The notes: generated from the sequence alone by a model not told the origin. Positions 1 to 8,150 are shown, counted from the first letter of the stretch. The stretch is 21,477 nucleotides of DNA from Methanoregula sp. UBA276 (GCA_002508495.1 DANA01000118.1:1-21477), one strand, 5' to 3'. Translations and numbers: made by a program.

Positions 1-64
1 AAAAGGGAAAATGAGGATTATTTGTGGGCAGCGCATCATCCCAAAACAATTTCACAAAACGACC

Positions 65-101
65 CTGTTGAAACGCACATGAACGGATGCTCACACCTAA
101 A
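65..101 (-). repeat. Stem-loop repeat family B, copy 1
   Basis: Read on the minus strand, this 37-nt stretch matches the plus-strand stretch 14144-14180 at 28 of 37 positions by hand alignment. Its centre is a small hairpin with arms TGAGC and GTTCA (one G-U pair) and a 4-nt loop. The family has GGTG before the hairpin and TGTG after it. It is the most diverged of the three copies and the only one on the minus strand. The function is unknown. Confidence 0.6.
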
Positions 102-250
102 CGATGAAAATCACTCGGATGCTGGCAAAATACGAGGGTTCCCGCATCAGGGCCTCGGTACGGCACGGCGGGGCAAGGAGGGTTTTTTAAATGCTTGGAT
201 TACAGTAACCCGCATACGATTTTCCCTTTTTTGTATGAAACCGAATTGAA

Positions 251-284
251 GCCGCCGCACAGGCGCCCAAACGGGAGCGGCGGC
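251..284. other. GC-rich hairpin
   Basis: Arms GCCGCCGC (251-258) and GCGGCGGC (277-284) are perfectly complementary over 8 bp. Inside the 18-nt loop CCC (266-268) can pair with GGG (273-275). It stands out against an AT-rich surround. It could be part of a small RNA, a terminator-like structure or a protein-binding inverted repeat; no T-run follows, which argues against a simple terminator. Confidence 0.45.
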
Positions 285-550
285 CGTTCGTCATAATTAG
301 GGTATGGTAGAATCAGCGTTCATGATCAGAGCATTTCGCGTTTTTTCATGGAAAACCCTCAGTTTGAATCCCTATGTAATGACCAATCCCGCAATCCGGG
401 CCACACATGCAGGTATTGGGAAAGGTTTCAACAGAGCCCCCGGTTCATGTATTTTTTGGGAATAGGTTTCCCGTGAATGCCATACCTGACAACAATTGCA
501 GGACTTGTGCAAAATTTTTGCGATGCATGCCACCACGGGGACGATTTCGC

Positions 551-610
551 GGGGGTGGCGGCAGGCATCTCAATGGGGGTATGGGGGCAGTTTGCCCCCA
601 TCATCATTTC
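551..610 (+). repeat. 60-nt repeat family A, left copy
   Basis: The reverse complement of this segment matches 13959-14018 at 56 of 60 positions by hand alignment. It contains a perfect 9-bp hairpin, ATGGGGGCA (581-589) and TGCCCCCAT (593-601), around a GTT loop, preceded by a second ATGGGGG. Similarity continues more loosely toward about 523, where both copies carry a GCCA...CGGG stretch. It is intergenic and not recognised as a known element. Confidence 0.75.
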
Positions 611-690
611 TCAGGTTTTCCGATGAAAATTCGCCAGAGTGCACGGAACATTGAGATCCGAAATGATTGCGGCAATGCTCATTCTCATAC

Positions 691-727
691 TTCGGGTGTG
701 AACGCCCGATCATGTGTGTTTCTCCAG
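691..727 (+). repeat. Stem-loop repeat family B, copy 2
   Basis: This stretch matches 14144-14180 at 31 of 37 positions in the same orientation. Most differences fall in the 4-nt loop (GCCC) of the central hairpin, whose arms are TGAAC and GATCA with one mismatch. The flanks GGGTG and TGTG...CTCCAG are kept. It lies about 80 nt after repeat A, inside the gap downstream of the gene ending at 765. Confidence 0.65.
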
Positions 728-764
728 AGCAAAAAAAAAGAAATTACCGGAAATTCGTTCTCAA

Positions 765-1874
765 TCAGCCGAGTTCATCCCAGCTGGAGCGTTTCCGGTA
801 CATGATTACCCCTGCTGCGATGAGCCCTATCACGACAACAACCGCGATGATGGTAAGAACGCCTGAACTGAAAATAGCCCCAAGGTTAAAACCGGATGAA
901 ACCTTCTTCTGGAGGATTAATGCATCCGTATAGGACTCATTTCCTTTGGCATAGGCTTCGGCGGCTTTAGAACGTGCCTGGGAATATTGTCCGCTGGCAA
1001 TCTGGTCATTCGCCGCGGAGATGTAACTTACTGCAATCTCCCGCTTGGAAATAATTGGCGGAAGTTCAGCATTACTTGACGTGCTTGCATTTCCCTTGAA
1101 CCAGGCAATCACCCGATCCACATTGCTGATGGGGATCTGTGCAGTGGCCACTTCACGTTCTGCCCAGGACTTGTCGAGTGCGGTATTCCCATCCTTGATG
1201 AGATCTGCTGCTGTGTTGAGGTAGGCTAGGGCATTGGTGTATTCCGTTGAAGGCAATGCTGCTGCCGCGTCAATCTTTGACTTGGCATCGCTGTATTTTA
1301 TTTCCGCATTTGCCGTGTCGACACCAATGGCGGCTTTTTCATCGATCTGGCTGCGGAATGACTGGAGTTCCGCCCGCTTTGTTGAAATTGACTGGGAAAT
1401 TTCGGCCGTGTTGACAACCGTAGTTTTATATTCGGTTGTCTGGGAGGTGATGGGATTGCCCTTGGAATCCAGTTCCTGGACACGGAAGAGGATCTTTTCT
1501 GAACTCTGGGTTACATCCGGGGCTTTCCCGGTAAGCGTTACCCGTAAACTTATTTCTTCGCTGTTTGGATATTCCAGGAGCCAGCCGGTCACGCTGAGAG
1601 TTTTCGATCCAGACTGGTCGGAGAATCCTTCGACATTATTGACGAATATGGTATATGACCATACCGGGTTTGCCAGATCTGTTGTGAGAAAGACCTCGTT
1701 ATCTCCCTCGAAATCGGTTGCATCCACCCTGAACGAGATGCTGACACTTGTGCCGGGAACAAGCGACCCGGAAGGATCAATCACAACCGTAGACGTGGTA
1801 ATTGCAGACACACTGGAGATTAAAAACAAGAGAATTCCTGATAGTATTATCCATTTTGTTACGCCTTTCATCAT
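765..1874 (-). CDS. Secreted, single-TM surface protein coupled to CetZ
   Basis: I do not recognise a named family. The 369-residue product has a signal peptide (about 1-24, ending SVSA), a Thr/Ser/Val-rich probably beta-sandwich region (about 25-155), a long Ala/Lys/Glu-rich helical region (about 157-325), one membrane helix (about 336-358) and a short basic cytosolic tail, RKRSSWDELG. Topology would therefore be outside-helix-inside. The gene starts 5 nt after the cetZ stop; the stop codon sits in the sequence GAGTGAGGT, which also serves as ribosome-binding site, so translation is probably coupled. Of the two adjacent ATGs the second (1871) has the better spacing from GAGGT, so the protein may begin one residue later. 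Seen: signal, TM and coupling. Inferred: an envelope or anchoring partner of the cytoskeletal protein. Confidence 0.8.
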   Translation of the reverse strand: MMKGVTKWIILSGILLFLISSVSAITTSTVVIDPSGSLVPGTSVSISFRVDATDFEGDNEVFLTTDLANPVWSYTIFVNNVEGFSDQSGSKTLSVTGWLLEYPNSEEISLRVTLTGKAPDVTQSSEKILFRVQELDSKGNPITSQTTEYKTTVVNTAEISQSISTKRAELQSFRSQIDEKAAIGVDTANAEIKYSDAKSKIDAAAALPSTEYTNALAYLNTAADLIKDGNTALDKSWAEREVATAQIPISNVDRVIAWFKGNASTSSNAELPPIISKREIAVSYISAANDQIASGQYSQARSKAAEAYAKGNESYTDALILQKKVSSGFNLGAIFSSGVLTIIAVVVVIGLIAAGVIMYRKRSSWDELG

Positions 1875-1879
1875 TTACC

Positions 1880-3058
1880 TCACTCAAATAACGGGTCGAT
1901 ACCCTCTTCAAACATACTGGATTTTTTCTCTTTGGATTTAATAACATCTTCTTTTGTTTCCTTGGCAATATCAAGGAGTTCCTTGATGCGGGGGGCATTG
2001 CCAACGGTTGAGAGCATGACCACGGCAGCAACGTATTCACTGTTGACCGGGTAGTCGCCACCGCGGACCTCAACACCGGCAATATTTTCTTCAACCCAGC
2101 TCTTGGCCTTCTCGACCCCTTTCCTGTCCATCTCATCCGGGGGCCCGGCCAGGAGCACCAGCGCACGTTCGGCAGTTGAGTAGTCGCACGGGAGAGTCAG
2201 TCTTCCGAGCATTGCCCTGCGGACAAGGGCAACGATCTTTGCCGACCGGTCCTCGCCCATCAGGACCTCCTCGTTTGCCTCGCGTTTCGCGCCGAACTTA
2301 TCCCTGAGCCCCCCGATAAGTCCCCGTTTTTCCCGTGTCCGCTTGCTCACCACTTCGCTGATGGCATAGCCAACCGTGGTGATTCCCCCGCCACGGAGAG
2401 TGTTGATGATCTCGCTTGAGTCCACGACCATCTCACCAACGCCCATCCTGCTGACTTCGCCGGCACGGAACAGGACGCCAAATCTCCGCACAACCTCATT
2501 ATTCAGGCGGGAGAATGCAGTCTTGACACTTTCCCCTTCATTTTTCCATGCACTGTTATCGAAGATGAAGGTATTATCTGCTTCATTGACGAGAGTGGTC
2601 AGGCTCCGGGCAGCATTGTAGGAATAGAGCCGGCCTTCTTCAGGTGCGGGGATGATCCCCAGAGCATAAACGGGTTCGCGATAGATACGCTTGAGGTGCC
2701 GGGCAAGAACCGGCGATCCGCCGGATCCCGTCCCGCCGCCAAGACCCGCAACAATCACAAATGCATCCACATCGTGCGTTCCGCGGCAGTCGATGGCGCT
2801 GATGATACTGTCAATCTCGTCAGCGGTAACACGGGCACCGGTCACGTTGTCGGTGCCTACCCCGTGACCTTTGACCATGGTCTGACCGATCAGGATGCGG
2901 TCTTTCATCTCAATGTTTTTGAGACCCATCAGGTCTGTCCGTGCGGTATTGACGGCGATCCCCCTGAAGCTGCTTGTCCCGAGCTTTTTGTCCTGCTCGA
3001 TAAACATATCGACAATTTTGCCGCCCGCCTGGCCAAAACCTATGAAAAATACCCGCAT
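1880..3058 (-). CDS. cetZ: CetZ, tubulin/FtsZ-superfamily GTPase
   Basis: A cytoskeletal GTPase of the archaeal CetZ family; haloarchaeal members polymerise and control cell shape and motility. The 392-residue product opens with the family N-terminus IGFGQAGGKIVD (6-17). It carries the tubulin/FtsZ nucleotide loop GGGTGSG (107-113) and the T7-loop-like segment VVDSSEIINT (211-220), with Asp213 and Glu216 placed to complete GTP hydrolysis across a polymer contact. LGRLTLP and VRGGDYP later in the protein also match CetZ rather than FtsZ1/FtsZ2. The tail (about 365-392) is charged and probably flexible. It is first in a two-gene unit with the coupled membrane protein downstream, and its promoter lies in the divergent gap 3059-3250. 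Family assignment is confident; the process it serves in this organism is not known. Confidence 0.93.
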   Translation of the reverse strand: MRVFFIGFGQAGGKIVDMFIEQDKKLGTSSFRGIAVNTARTDLMGLKNIEMKDRILIGQTMVKGHGVGTDNVTGARVTADEIDSIISAIDCRGTHDVDAFVIVAGLGGGTGSGGSPVLARHLKRIYREPVYALGIIPAPEEGRLYSYNAARSLTTLVNEADNTFIFDNSAWKNEGESVKTAFSRLNNEVVRRFGVLFRAGEVSRMGVGEMVVDSSEIINTLRGGGITTVGYAISEVVSKRTREKRGLIGGLRDKFGAKREANEEVLMGEDRSAKIVALVRRAMLGRLTLPCDYSTAERALVLLAGPPDEMDRKGVEKAKSWVEENIAGVEVRGGDYPVNSEYVAAVVMLSTVGNAPRIKELLDIAKETKEDVIKSKEKKSSMFEEGIDPLFE

Positions 3059-3084
3059 CTAAAGACACCGTCCAATGGGCTAAC

Positions 3085-3101
3085 AGATAAGTACTTTATC
3101 T
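3085..3101. promoter_or_regulatory. Inverted repeat in cetZ upstream region, candidate operator
   Basis: AGATAA (3085-3090) and TTATCT (3096-3101) form perfect 6-bp arms around GTACT, 27-43 nt before the cetZ start codon, where the transcription start would be expected. This could be an operator or a chance AT-rich palindrome. No regulator is identified. Confidence 0.3.
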
Positions 3102-3161
3102 TATTTGTTTTAAGTCCTTTTGCTCGTATGAAGGTTTATTTTCGAGAGTACAAAAACTTTC

Positions 3162-3169
3162 TTATAAAT
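3162..3169 (+). promoter_or_regulatory. TATA element of the glycan cassette
   Basis: TTATAAAT is a good archaeal TATA element. Transcription would begin near 3190-3195, leaving a leader of about 55 nt before the ATG at 3251. No clear Shine-Dalgarno sequence precedes that ATG. Confidence 0.5.
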
Positions 3170-3250
3170 CTCCGAGGATAACCGGCCATATTCTCCCGAT
3201 TTGACGGAGCCTTTTTCCATTCACCGTGAAAATAGTATAGATCAACAATT

Positions 3251-4480
3251 ATGAAGATCGGGATTATCGGGGGAGGAATAACCGGGCTTGTTGCCGCACA
3301 CGCACTTGCGCCGGACCATGACATAACTCTTTTCGAGACAATGCCCTATCCCGGGGGATGCCTTTCCTCGTACCACATCAATGATTACTGGATCGAGCGT
3401 TTCTACCACCATTGCTTTTCATCCGATCGGGCACTTTTCTCCCTCTTCCGGGAACTCGGGCTGATGGAGCGTCTTGAATGGAGAAAAGGTACTACCGGGT
3501 ATTATGCCCGGGGCACGATCTATCCCCTGAACACCCCCCTCGAGATCCTCCGTTATCCGGAACTGTCACTCATCGACAAGGGGTACCTTGGGTGGCTTAC
3601 ACTCACCGCAAAAAAGACCGACCTTGTGGCACTGGATCGGGTGCCGGCCGATCAGTATATCCTTGAAAACCTTGGCATGAACGTGTACACGTCGTTTTTC
3701 GAGCCGCTCCTGAAAAGCAAATTCGGAGACCGGCGAAAAGAGGTCTCCGCTGCCTGGCTTCTGTCACGGGTTGCCATCCGGTCGAACCGGAGCATGGAAG
3801 GGGAGCGGCTCGGCTATATCCGCGGGGGATTCCATTCCTTTATCGATGCACTGGTATCCTCGGTCCATTCACGGGGCGGGAGGATCTGTCTCCAGACACC
3901 CGTTACTTCGGTCACCCGTGAGCAGGGAGGATGGACGATGAACAACGAGCGGTTCGACACCGTCATCTCAACCATCCCGCCCCAGGAGCTCGAACACTAT
4001 GGCGGACCCGTTCTGCCCCGCATCCCCTACCAGGGTGCTGCCTGCCTGACGCTCGCCATGAACCGCGAAGTGACGAAGGGAATATACTGGCTGAACATGA
4101 AGGATTCCGCACCCTACGGCGCGGTTGTCACCCATACCAATTTCATGCCGGTTGACCAGTACGGGGAGCATCTTGTGTATCTTGCTTCATATTTCTCCGG
4201 ACCCATCCCCCAGCGGCTCGATGAGAGGATGCTTGCGGATTTCTGTTCCCGCTTTTCTGTTGGCAGGGATGAAATTTCCTGGCATCGTATGGCTGTGGAC
4301 CCCTTTGCCGGCCCGGTCTATACGACCGGTTACCGCTCGCTGATCCCCCGCTATGAGCAAAAAGGGCTCTACATGGCCGGGATGTTCTCGGATACCAATT
4401 ACCCTGAACGGAGTATGGAGGGATCCGTCCGTGCCGGGTTTGCAGTTGCAGAATGCATCCGGAATGCGGGAGGCCCATGA
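3251..4480 (+). CDS. FAD-dependent amine oxidase/protoporphyrinogen-oxidase-like protein
   Basis: A flavoprotein of 409 residues in the NAD(P)/FAD-dependent oxidoreductase superfamily. The dinucleotide-binding loop is GIIGGGITGL (4-13), followed by a Glu (about 29) at the end of the second strand for the ribose and the motif YPGGCLSS, as in protoporphyrinogen oxidase, phytoene desaturase and UDP-galactopyranose mutase relatives. The C-terminal flavin motif is GLYMAGMFSDTNYPERSMEGS (from about 372). It is the first gene of a tight four-gene unit; its stop overlaps the next start as ATGA. Given the glycosyltransferase, flippase-like and YYY neighbours, the substrate is more likely a sugar nucleotide, lipid-linked sugar or isoprenoid than a porphyrin, but that is inference. 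The true substrate cannot be told from sequence. Confidence 0.82.
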   Translation: MKIGIIGGGITGLVAAHALAPDHDITLFETMPYPGGCLSSYHINDYWIERFYHHCFSSDRALFSLFRELGLMERLEWRKGTTGYYARGTIYPLNTPLEILRYPELSLIDKGYLGWLTLTAKKTDLVALDRVPADQYILENLGMNVYTSFFEPLLKSKFGDRRKEVSAAWLLSRVAIRSNRSMEGERLGYIRGGFHSFIDALVSSVHSRGGRICLQTPVTSVTREQGGWTMNNERFDTVISTIPPQELEHYGGPVLPRIPYQGAACLTLAMNREVTKGIYWLNMKDSAPYGAVVTHTNFMPVDQYGEHLVYLASYFSGPIPQRLDERMLADFCSRFSVGRDEISWHRMAVDPFAGPVYTTGYRSLIPRYEQKGLYMAGMFSDTNYPERSMEGSVRAGFAVAECIRNAGGP

Positions 4481-5193
4481 GCAGCCCTGAAGTAACCGCG
4501 ATAATTCCGGTCTTCAATGACCGCTTGTCACTTGAGAGAGCGCTGCCGCTCTCCATCGAGACGTTAAGCCGGATAACGCCACAATTCGAGATCCTTGTTG
4601 CAGAAGACGGGAGCAGCGATGGCAGTGACGAACTGGTAAAGGAATTTTCAAAAAAAGATCCCCGGGTCCGGCTCCTCCACAGCGATACGCGGCTGGGCCG
4701 GGGAAGAGCGCTCAACCGGGCGATCTCCGCAGCAGCCGGAGATATTGTCTGTTATTATGATGTCGACCTTGCAACAGACATGCAGCACGTTGAAGAACTT
4801 GTCTCAGCGATACGAAACGGCGCGGACATCGCAACCGGTTCAAGGCTGCTGCCGGCAAGCGACATCGTGCGAACCGGGGGCCGGGAGATAGCCAGCAGGG
4901 GATATAATTTCCTTGTCCGGCTGCTGCTTGGCAGCCATATCTTCGACCACCAGTGCGGGTTCAAGGGGTTCCGGCGGGACCGCGTCCTCGTACTGCTCCC
5001 GTTGATCCGGTCCGATCACTGGTTCTGGGACACCGAGATTCTCGTCCGGGCCCAGCACATGGGCTATCAGGTTGCCGAGTTTCCCGTGCACTGGAGGGCC
5101 GGCAACGGCACTACGGTAAAGGCAAAAGACGTCTTCTCCATGGGGTCATCGATCCTGCGGTTATGGTGGCAGATCCATGTATCGAAAGATTAG
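4477..5193 (+). CDS. GT2 glycosyltransferase, dolichol-phosphate-sugar synthase type
   Basis: A family 2 (GT-A fold) glycosyltransferase of 238 residues, probably loading a sugar from a nucleotide donor onto polyprenyl/dolichyl phosphate at the cytosolic membrane face. It shows the opening strand TAIIPVFND, the donor-site motif EDGSSDGSDELV (43-54), LGRGRALN, the metal-binding DVDLAT (95-100, equivalent to DxD), and HQCGFKGFRRD with DTEILVRA in the acceptor half, all typical of the DPM1/ALG5 group. I chose ATG 4477 rather than the in-frame 4453 because it overlaps the previous stop as ATGA and has GGGAGG just upstream. No C-terminal membrane helices are present. It overlaps the next gene by 17 nt. 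Donor and acceptor are not determined. Confidence 0.87.
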   Translation: MSSPEVTAIIPVFNDRLSLERALPLSIETLSRITPQFEILVAEDGSSDGSDELVKEFSKKDPRVRLLHSDTRLGRGRALNRAISAAAGDIVCYYDVDLATDMQHVEELVSAIRNGADIATGSRLLPASDIVRTGGREIASRGYNFLVRLLLGSHIFDHQCGFKGFRRDRVLVLLPLIRSDHWFWDTEILVRAQHMGYQVAEFPVHWRAGNGTTVKAKDVFSMGSSILRLWWQIHVSKD

Positions 5194-6148
5194 CGCTGTG
5201 GTCATCCCAACCCTCCTTGCATTCGGCATTATCGCATGGATGCTCTTCAATGTCTGGGACCAGTTCATCGATGCCCTGCAGCACCTGGTTCCTGCATACC
5301 TTGCTGGTGCGATCATTATCTGCCTTATTGCATGGCTCATCCGCGGGTGGCGATACCGGACCATTCTTGAGAGTCTCGGGTACTCCATCGGGGTTTTCGT
5401 CTCTACTGCCTGCATCTTCGTCAGCCAGACCGTGAACCTGATCGTTCTTGCCCGGATCGGCGACTTTGTCCGGGTTTTCATCCTGAAACACGAATATGAC
5501 ACCACGTATTCCGAAGGCGTGTCCTCGCTGGTTGTTGAGCGGGTATTTGATATCTTTACCATTGCACTCCTGGGTGCCCTTTCGGTACTGTTCGTGCTCA
5601 ATGTCCCGTCATGGTTCTATACGGTCATCTTCCTGCCGCTTGTTGCAGGCGTACTGTTTTTTATCTTTCTGCTCTGCATCGGGAAATTTTCAACCCAAAA
5701 CAGGTATATCGGGATACTTCTCACCATGCTCCACGAGATAAGGACGGCATCTCTCTCGCTCAAGTCACTCCTGCTTGTCGGCGGGTCTTCCGTCATCATC
5801 TGGCTGCTGGATATTTTTGTCTGCTTTGCCGTTGTGCTGATGTTTGGCCAGCAGATCGAGTTTGCCGTTGTCATCCTTGCCATTGTCATCGGCAACCTGG
5901 TCAAGGCAGTCCCCTTCACCCCGGGAGGCATCGGTGCCTACGAGGCGGTTGTTGCAGCAACCCTTGCCCTTGGCGGAGTATCGCTTGAGACTGCTGCGAT
6001 CATTGCAATTACCGATCACCTCATCAAAAACCTTGTCACGCTTGCCGGAGGTATCATATCGGTCTATTACTTTGGCGACTGGGTCATCCCGAGCATCAAA
6101 GAGGCATTCAACAAAAAACTCGGCGGGGGAACGCCTTCTGAGCCCTGA
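5177..6148 (+). CDS. Flippase-like integral membrane protein (UPF0104/LPG-synthase TM family)
   Basis: An integral membrane protein of 323 residues with about eight hydrophobic helices. It carries the family signatures WRYRTILESLGY, QTVNLIVLARIGDFVRVFILK, VSSLVVERVFDI and PFTPGGIGAYEAVV (around 250), which define the lysylphosphatidylglycerol-synthase TM/UPF0104 group often named flippase-like domain proteins. The archaeal relatives include the membrane half of AglD in Haloferax N-glycosylation. In this cassette it would fit translocating a lipid-linked sugar made by the preceding enzyme, but the family's transport role is itself partly inferred. The start overlaps the upstream gene by 17 nt, and its end overlaps the next frame. 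Confidence 0.85.
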   Translation: MYRKISAVVIPTLLAFGIIAWMLFNVWDQFIDALQHLVPAYLAGAIIICLIAWLIRGWRYRTILESLGYSIGVFVSTACIFVSQTVNLIVLARIGDFVRVFILKHEYDTTYSEGVSSLVVERVFDIFTIALLGALSVLFVLNVPSWFYTVIFLPLVAGVLFFIFLLCIGKFSTQNRYIGILLTMLHEIRTASLSLKSLLLVGGSSVIIWLLDIFVCFAVVLMFGQQIEFAVVILAIVIGNLVKAVPFTPGGIGAYEAVVAATLALGGVSLETAAIIAITDHLIKNLVTLAGGIISVYYFGDWVIPSIKEAFNKKLGGGTPSEP

Positions 6149-8150
6149 AGAACAGGTCATTTCCGTAATCAGCTGGCTTGTTATCCTCTCCCTCCTCCAG
6201 CTTGCACTCTATCCTTCCTTGAAAAGAACACTTCGCGAATTTGCGTTCCCGGTTGCGTTTCCCGCATCGGTTCTTCTCTTTACCATAGTATCGTGGTACT
6301 GCGGGCTTGCACGGGTGCCGGTACAACTCGCTCTTTTACCGTTCCTCGCCCTCCTCGCATACCACCTCTATACCCGGCAGTATACTTCTGCCGAACTGAA
6401 ATCTGCATGGCACTGGGAGGCACTCTTCCTCATCTTTTTTTTCCTCATGCTCGAGGTGCGGTTCTGTAACCCGACCATATCGTATGCCGAGAAATTCATG
6501 GATCATGCGTTTCTCGCGTCCGTGATCCTGAACCCGGTCGTACCTCCGCTCGATCCCTGGTTTGCCGGGGGCACCCTGAATGTCTATTATTACCTGGGTT
6601 ACTGGATCTTCGGCTGCCTTGCCATCACAAGCGGAGTCCCTTCAACTATTGCGTTCAATCTTGCACTCCCCACGGTATTTGCCCTGTCGGCAGTCAGCCT
6701 GTACGCAATCGGGACGCTGCTGCTCGACCGTTTCCGCTGGCTGCCGCTCATCACGCTCATCCTGCCAAACCCGGCCCTGGTTTACCAGCTCATCACCGGT
6801 AACGCCGTCAACCCGGCCTATGATGCATCTCTTTCCTGGCTTGGGACACGGACGATAACCAATACCATCAACGAATTTCCCCTGTTCTCCTTCATCTGGG
6901 GAGATCTCCATGCCCATGTCATTTCTATCTTCAACCAGGTCTTTTTGATCTTCCTGCTGCTGTTTGCCTGCAAGCGCTGGGAGACGCTTGAACGAAAGGA
7001 GAAACTCATTCTCATGGCCTTAACAGCCATCAGCCTCGGGTCGATGCCGCTCATCAATACGTGGGATGTACTCATCTATGCGCCCGTGGTTCTTGTTGTC
7101 GGGTTCGTTATTCTCTGGAGAAACCGGGATGCTGCTGAAAAATCCCCGTACTGGTATCTTCTTGCCATCCCGCCAGTCTCAATCCTCTGCTACCTGCCAT
7201 TCTACCTCCAGCTGCAGACACAGACCGGGGCAGTAGCACTGGTCCATGCACCTTCGGATCCACTTGAGTTCCTCTGGGTAAACGGAATCTTCATTGCGGT
7301 CTTTCTGGCACTCCTCGTGCCGGAAATCCGGAAGCGTCCCTGGCTGCTGCTTGCCTGCCTCCCGTTTGCCCTTGCCGGGTATTCAGCTGCTGCAATTGCG
7401 GTTATCCCGCTCACGTATTTCCTTGCCAGGGAGGAGCATGACGCTGCAGACATCCTTGCAGCAGCAGGACTGGTTATTCTTATTGCCTGCGAACTGGTCT
7501 ACATGAAGGACAACATGGGGGACACATTCTTCCGCATGAACACGGTCTTCAAGTGTTACCTTCCCGCATGGCTTATGCTCTGCACTGCCGCATCGGTGAT
7601 GTTGGGCCGTTATCTTTCGTTACCCGGCAGCGTACCGGTCATCTCGTCAAGATACGCCGCAGCCCTGGCGATTCTCACGATAACCGTTCTCTTTACCCTC
7701 CCGTTCGCGAGCCCGCTCGGAGCAGCCTATGCACCCGGAACGCTTGACGGGTTAGCATATCTCCAGGAGCAGCACCCGGGCGATGCCGGGGCTGTTGCGT
7801 ACCTCCGCACACTTGACCATGGCGAGATCCTTGTTGAGGCAGAAAAGGGAGATTACTCGTATTACTCCCGGGTCTCATCCTTCACCGGCATACCGGCAAT
7901 CATCGGTCAGCCGTTCCACGAGTACATGTGGCGGGGCGATGATACCGGGTGGTATTCAACCCGCCCTGCCGACATCCAGGCGATCTATGAGGACCCGGAG
8001 CAAACGGTTGCCCTGATGAAAAAATATAATGCAACGCTTCTCTACATCGGCGACCCGGAACGGGAACGCTACCAGGTAAACGCGCCTGCTTTTGGGCTGA
8101 CCAAGGTTTATTCTGCTGATGGGACTGAAATATACCGGCTCATTGGTTGA
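6138..8150 (+). CDS. YYY-family (DUF2298) polytopic membrane protein, non-ATG start
   Basis: A large multi-helix membrane protein (about 670 residues) of the Chloroflexi/archaeal YYY family (DUF2298), named for a Tyr triplet, here in NVYYYLGYW near residue 150. Other conserved-looking blocks are PVVPPLDPWFAGG just before it and WGDLHAHVIS near 254. Acidic and His residues in extracytoplasmic loops resemble GT-C-type glycosyltransferases, which supports but does not prove a role in transferring lipid-linked sugars. The start is odd. The frame runs open far upstream but is non-coding there, and between the flippase stop and Met in LMLEVRF no ATG exists. CTG at 6138 would give MSPEEQVISV with the first membrane helix intact, 8-11 nt after GGGGGA; TTG at 6219 would remove that helix. 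I give 6138 as most likely. Confidence 0.8.
   Translation: MSPEEQVISVISWLVILSLLQLALYPSLKRTLREFAFPVAFPASVLLFTIVSWYCGLARVPVQLALLPFLALLAYHLYTRQYTSAELKSAWHWEALFLIFFFLMLEVRFCNPTISYAEKFMDHAFLASVILNPVVPPLDPWFAGGTLNVYYYLGYWIFGCLAITSGVPSTIAFNLALPTVFALSAVSLYAIGTLLLDRFRWLPLITLILPNPALVYQLITGNAVNPAYDASLSWLGTRTITNTINEFPLFSFIWGDLHAHVISIFNQVFLIFLLLFACKRWETLERKEKLILMALTAISLGSMPLINTWDVLIYAPVVLVVGFVILWRNRDAAEKSPYWYLLAIPPVSILCYLPFYLQLQTQTGAVALVHAPSDPLEFLWVNGIFIAVFLALLVPEIRKRPWLLLACLPFALAGYSAAAIAVIPLTYFLAREEHDAADILAAAGLVILIACELVYMKDNMGDTFFRMNTVFKCYLPAWLMLCTAASVMLGRYLSLPGSVPVISSRYAAALAILTITVLFTLPFASPLGAAYAPGTLDGLAYLQEQHPGDAGAVAYLRTLDHGEILVEAEKGDYSYYSRVSSFTGIPAIIGQPFHEYMWRGDDTGWYSTRPADIQAIYEDPEQTVALMKKYNATLLYIGDPERERYQVNAPAFGLTKVYSADGTEIYRLIG

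Larger units (their letters stand above)
1..764. other. Repeat-bearing intergenic gap, no convincing gene
   Basis: No reading frame here has the coding character of the neighbouring genes. Frames at 22-249 and 407-805 are open, but they run through repeated DNA and end in composition-driven peptide, and the second runs on antisense into the secreted-protein gene. The gap holds one copy of a 60-nt repeat (551-610), two copies of a 37-nt stem-loop repeat (65-101 and 691-727) and a GC-rich hairpin (251-284). An AT-rich TTTTTTAAAT near 183-192 could be a TATA element for a small RNA, but nothing else supports that. The gap lies downstream of the minus-strand gene ending at 765. Confidence 0.6.

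Noticed and set aside
363..376. GTTTGAATCC, resembling a tRNA T-loop
   Set aside because: No acceptor stem, anticodon arm or D-arm can be formed around it.
407..805. 132-residue plus-strand frame in the left gap
   Set aside because: It crosses repeats A and B and ends antisense to the surface-protein gene; no domain, signal or ribosome-binding site is visible.
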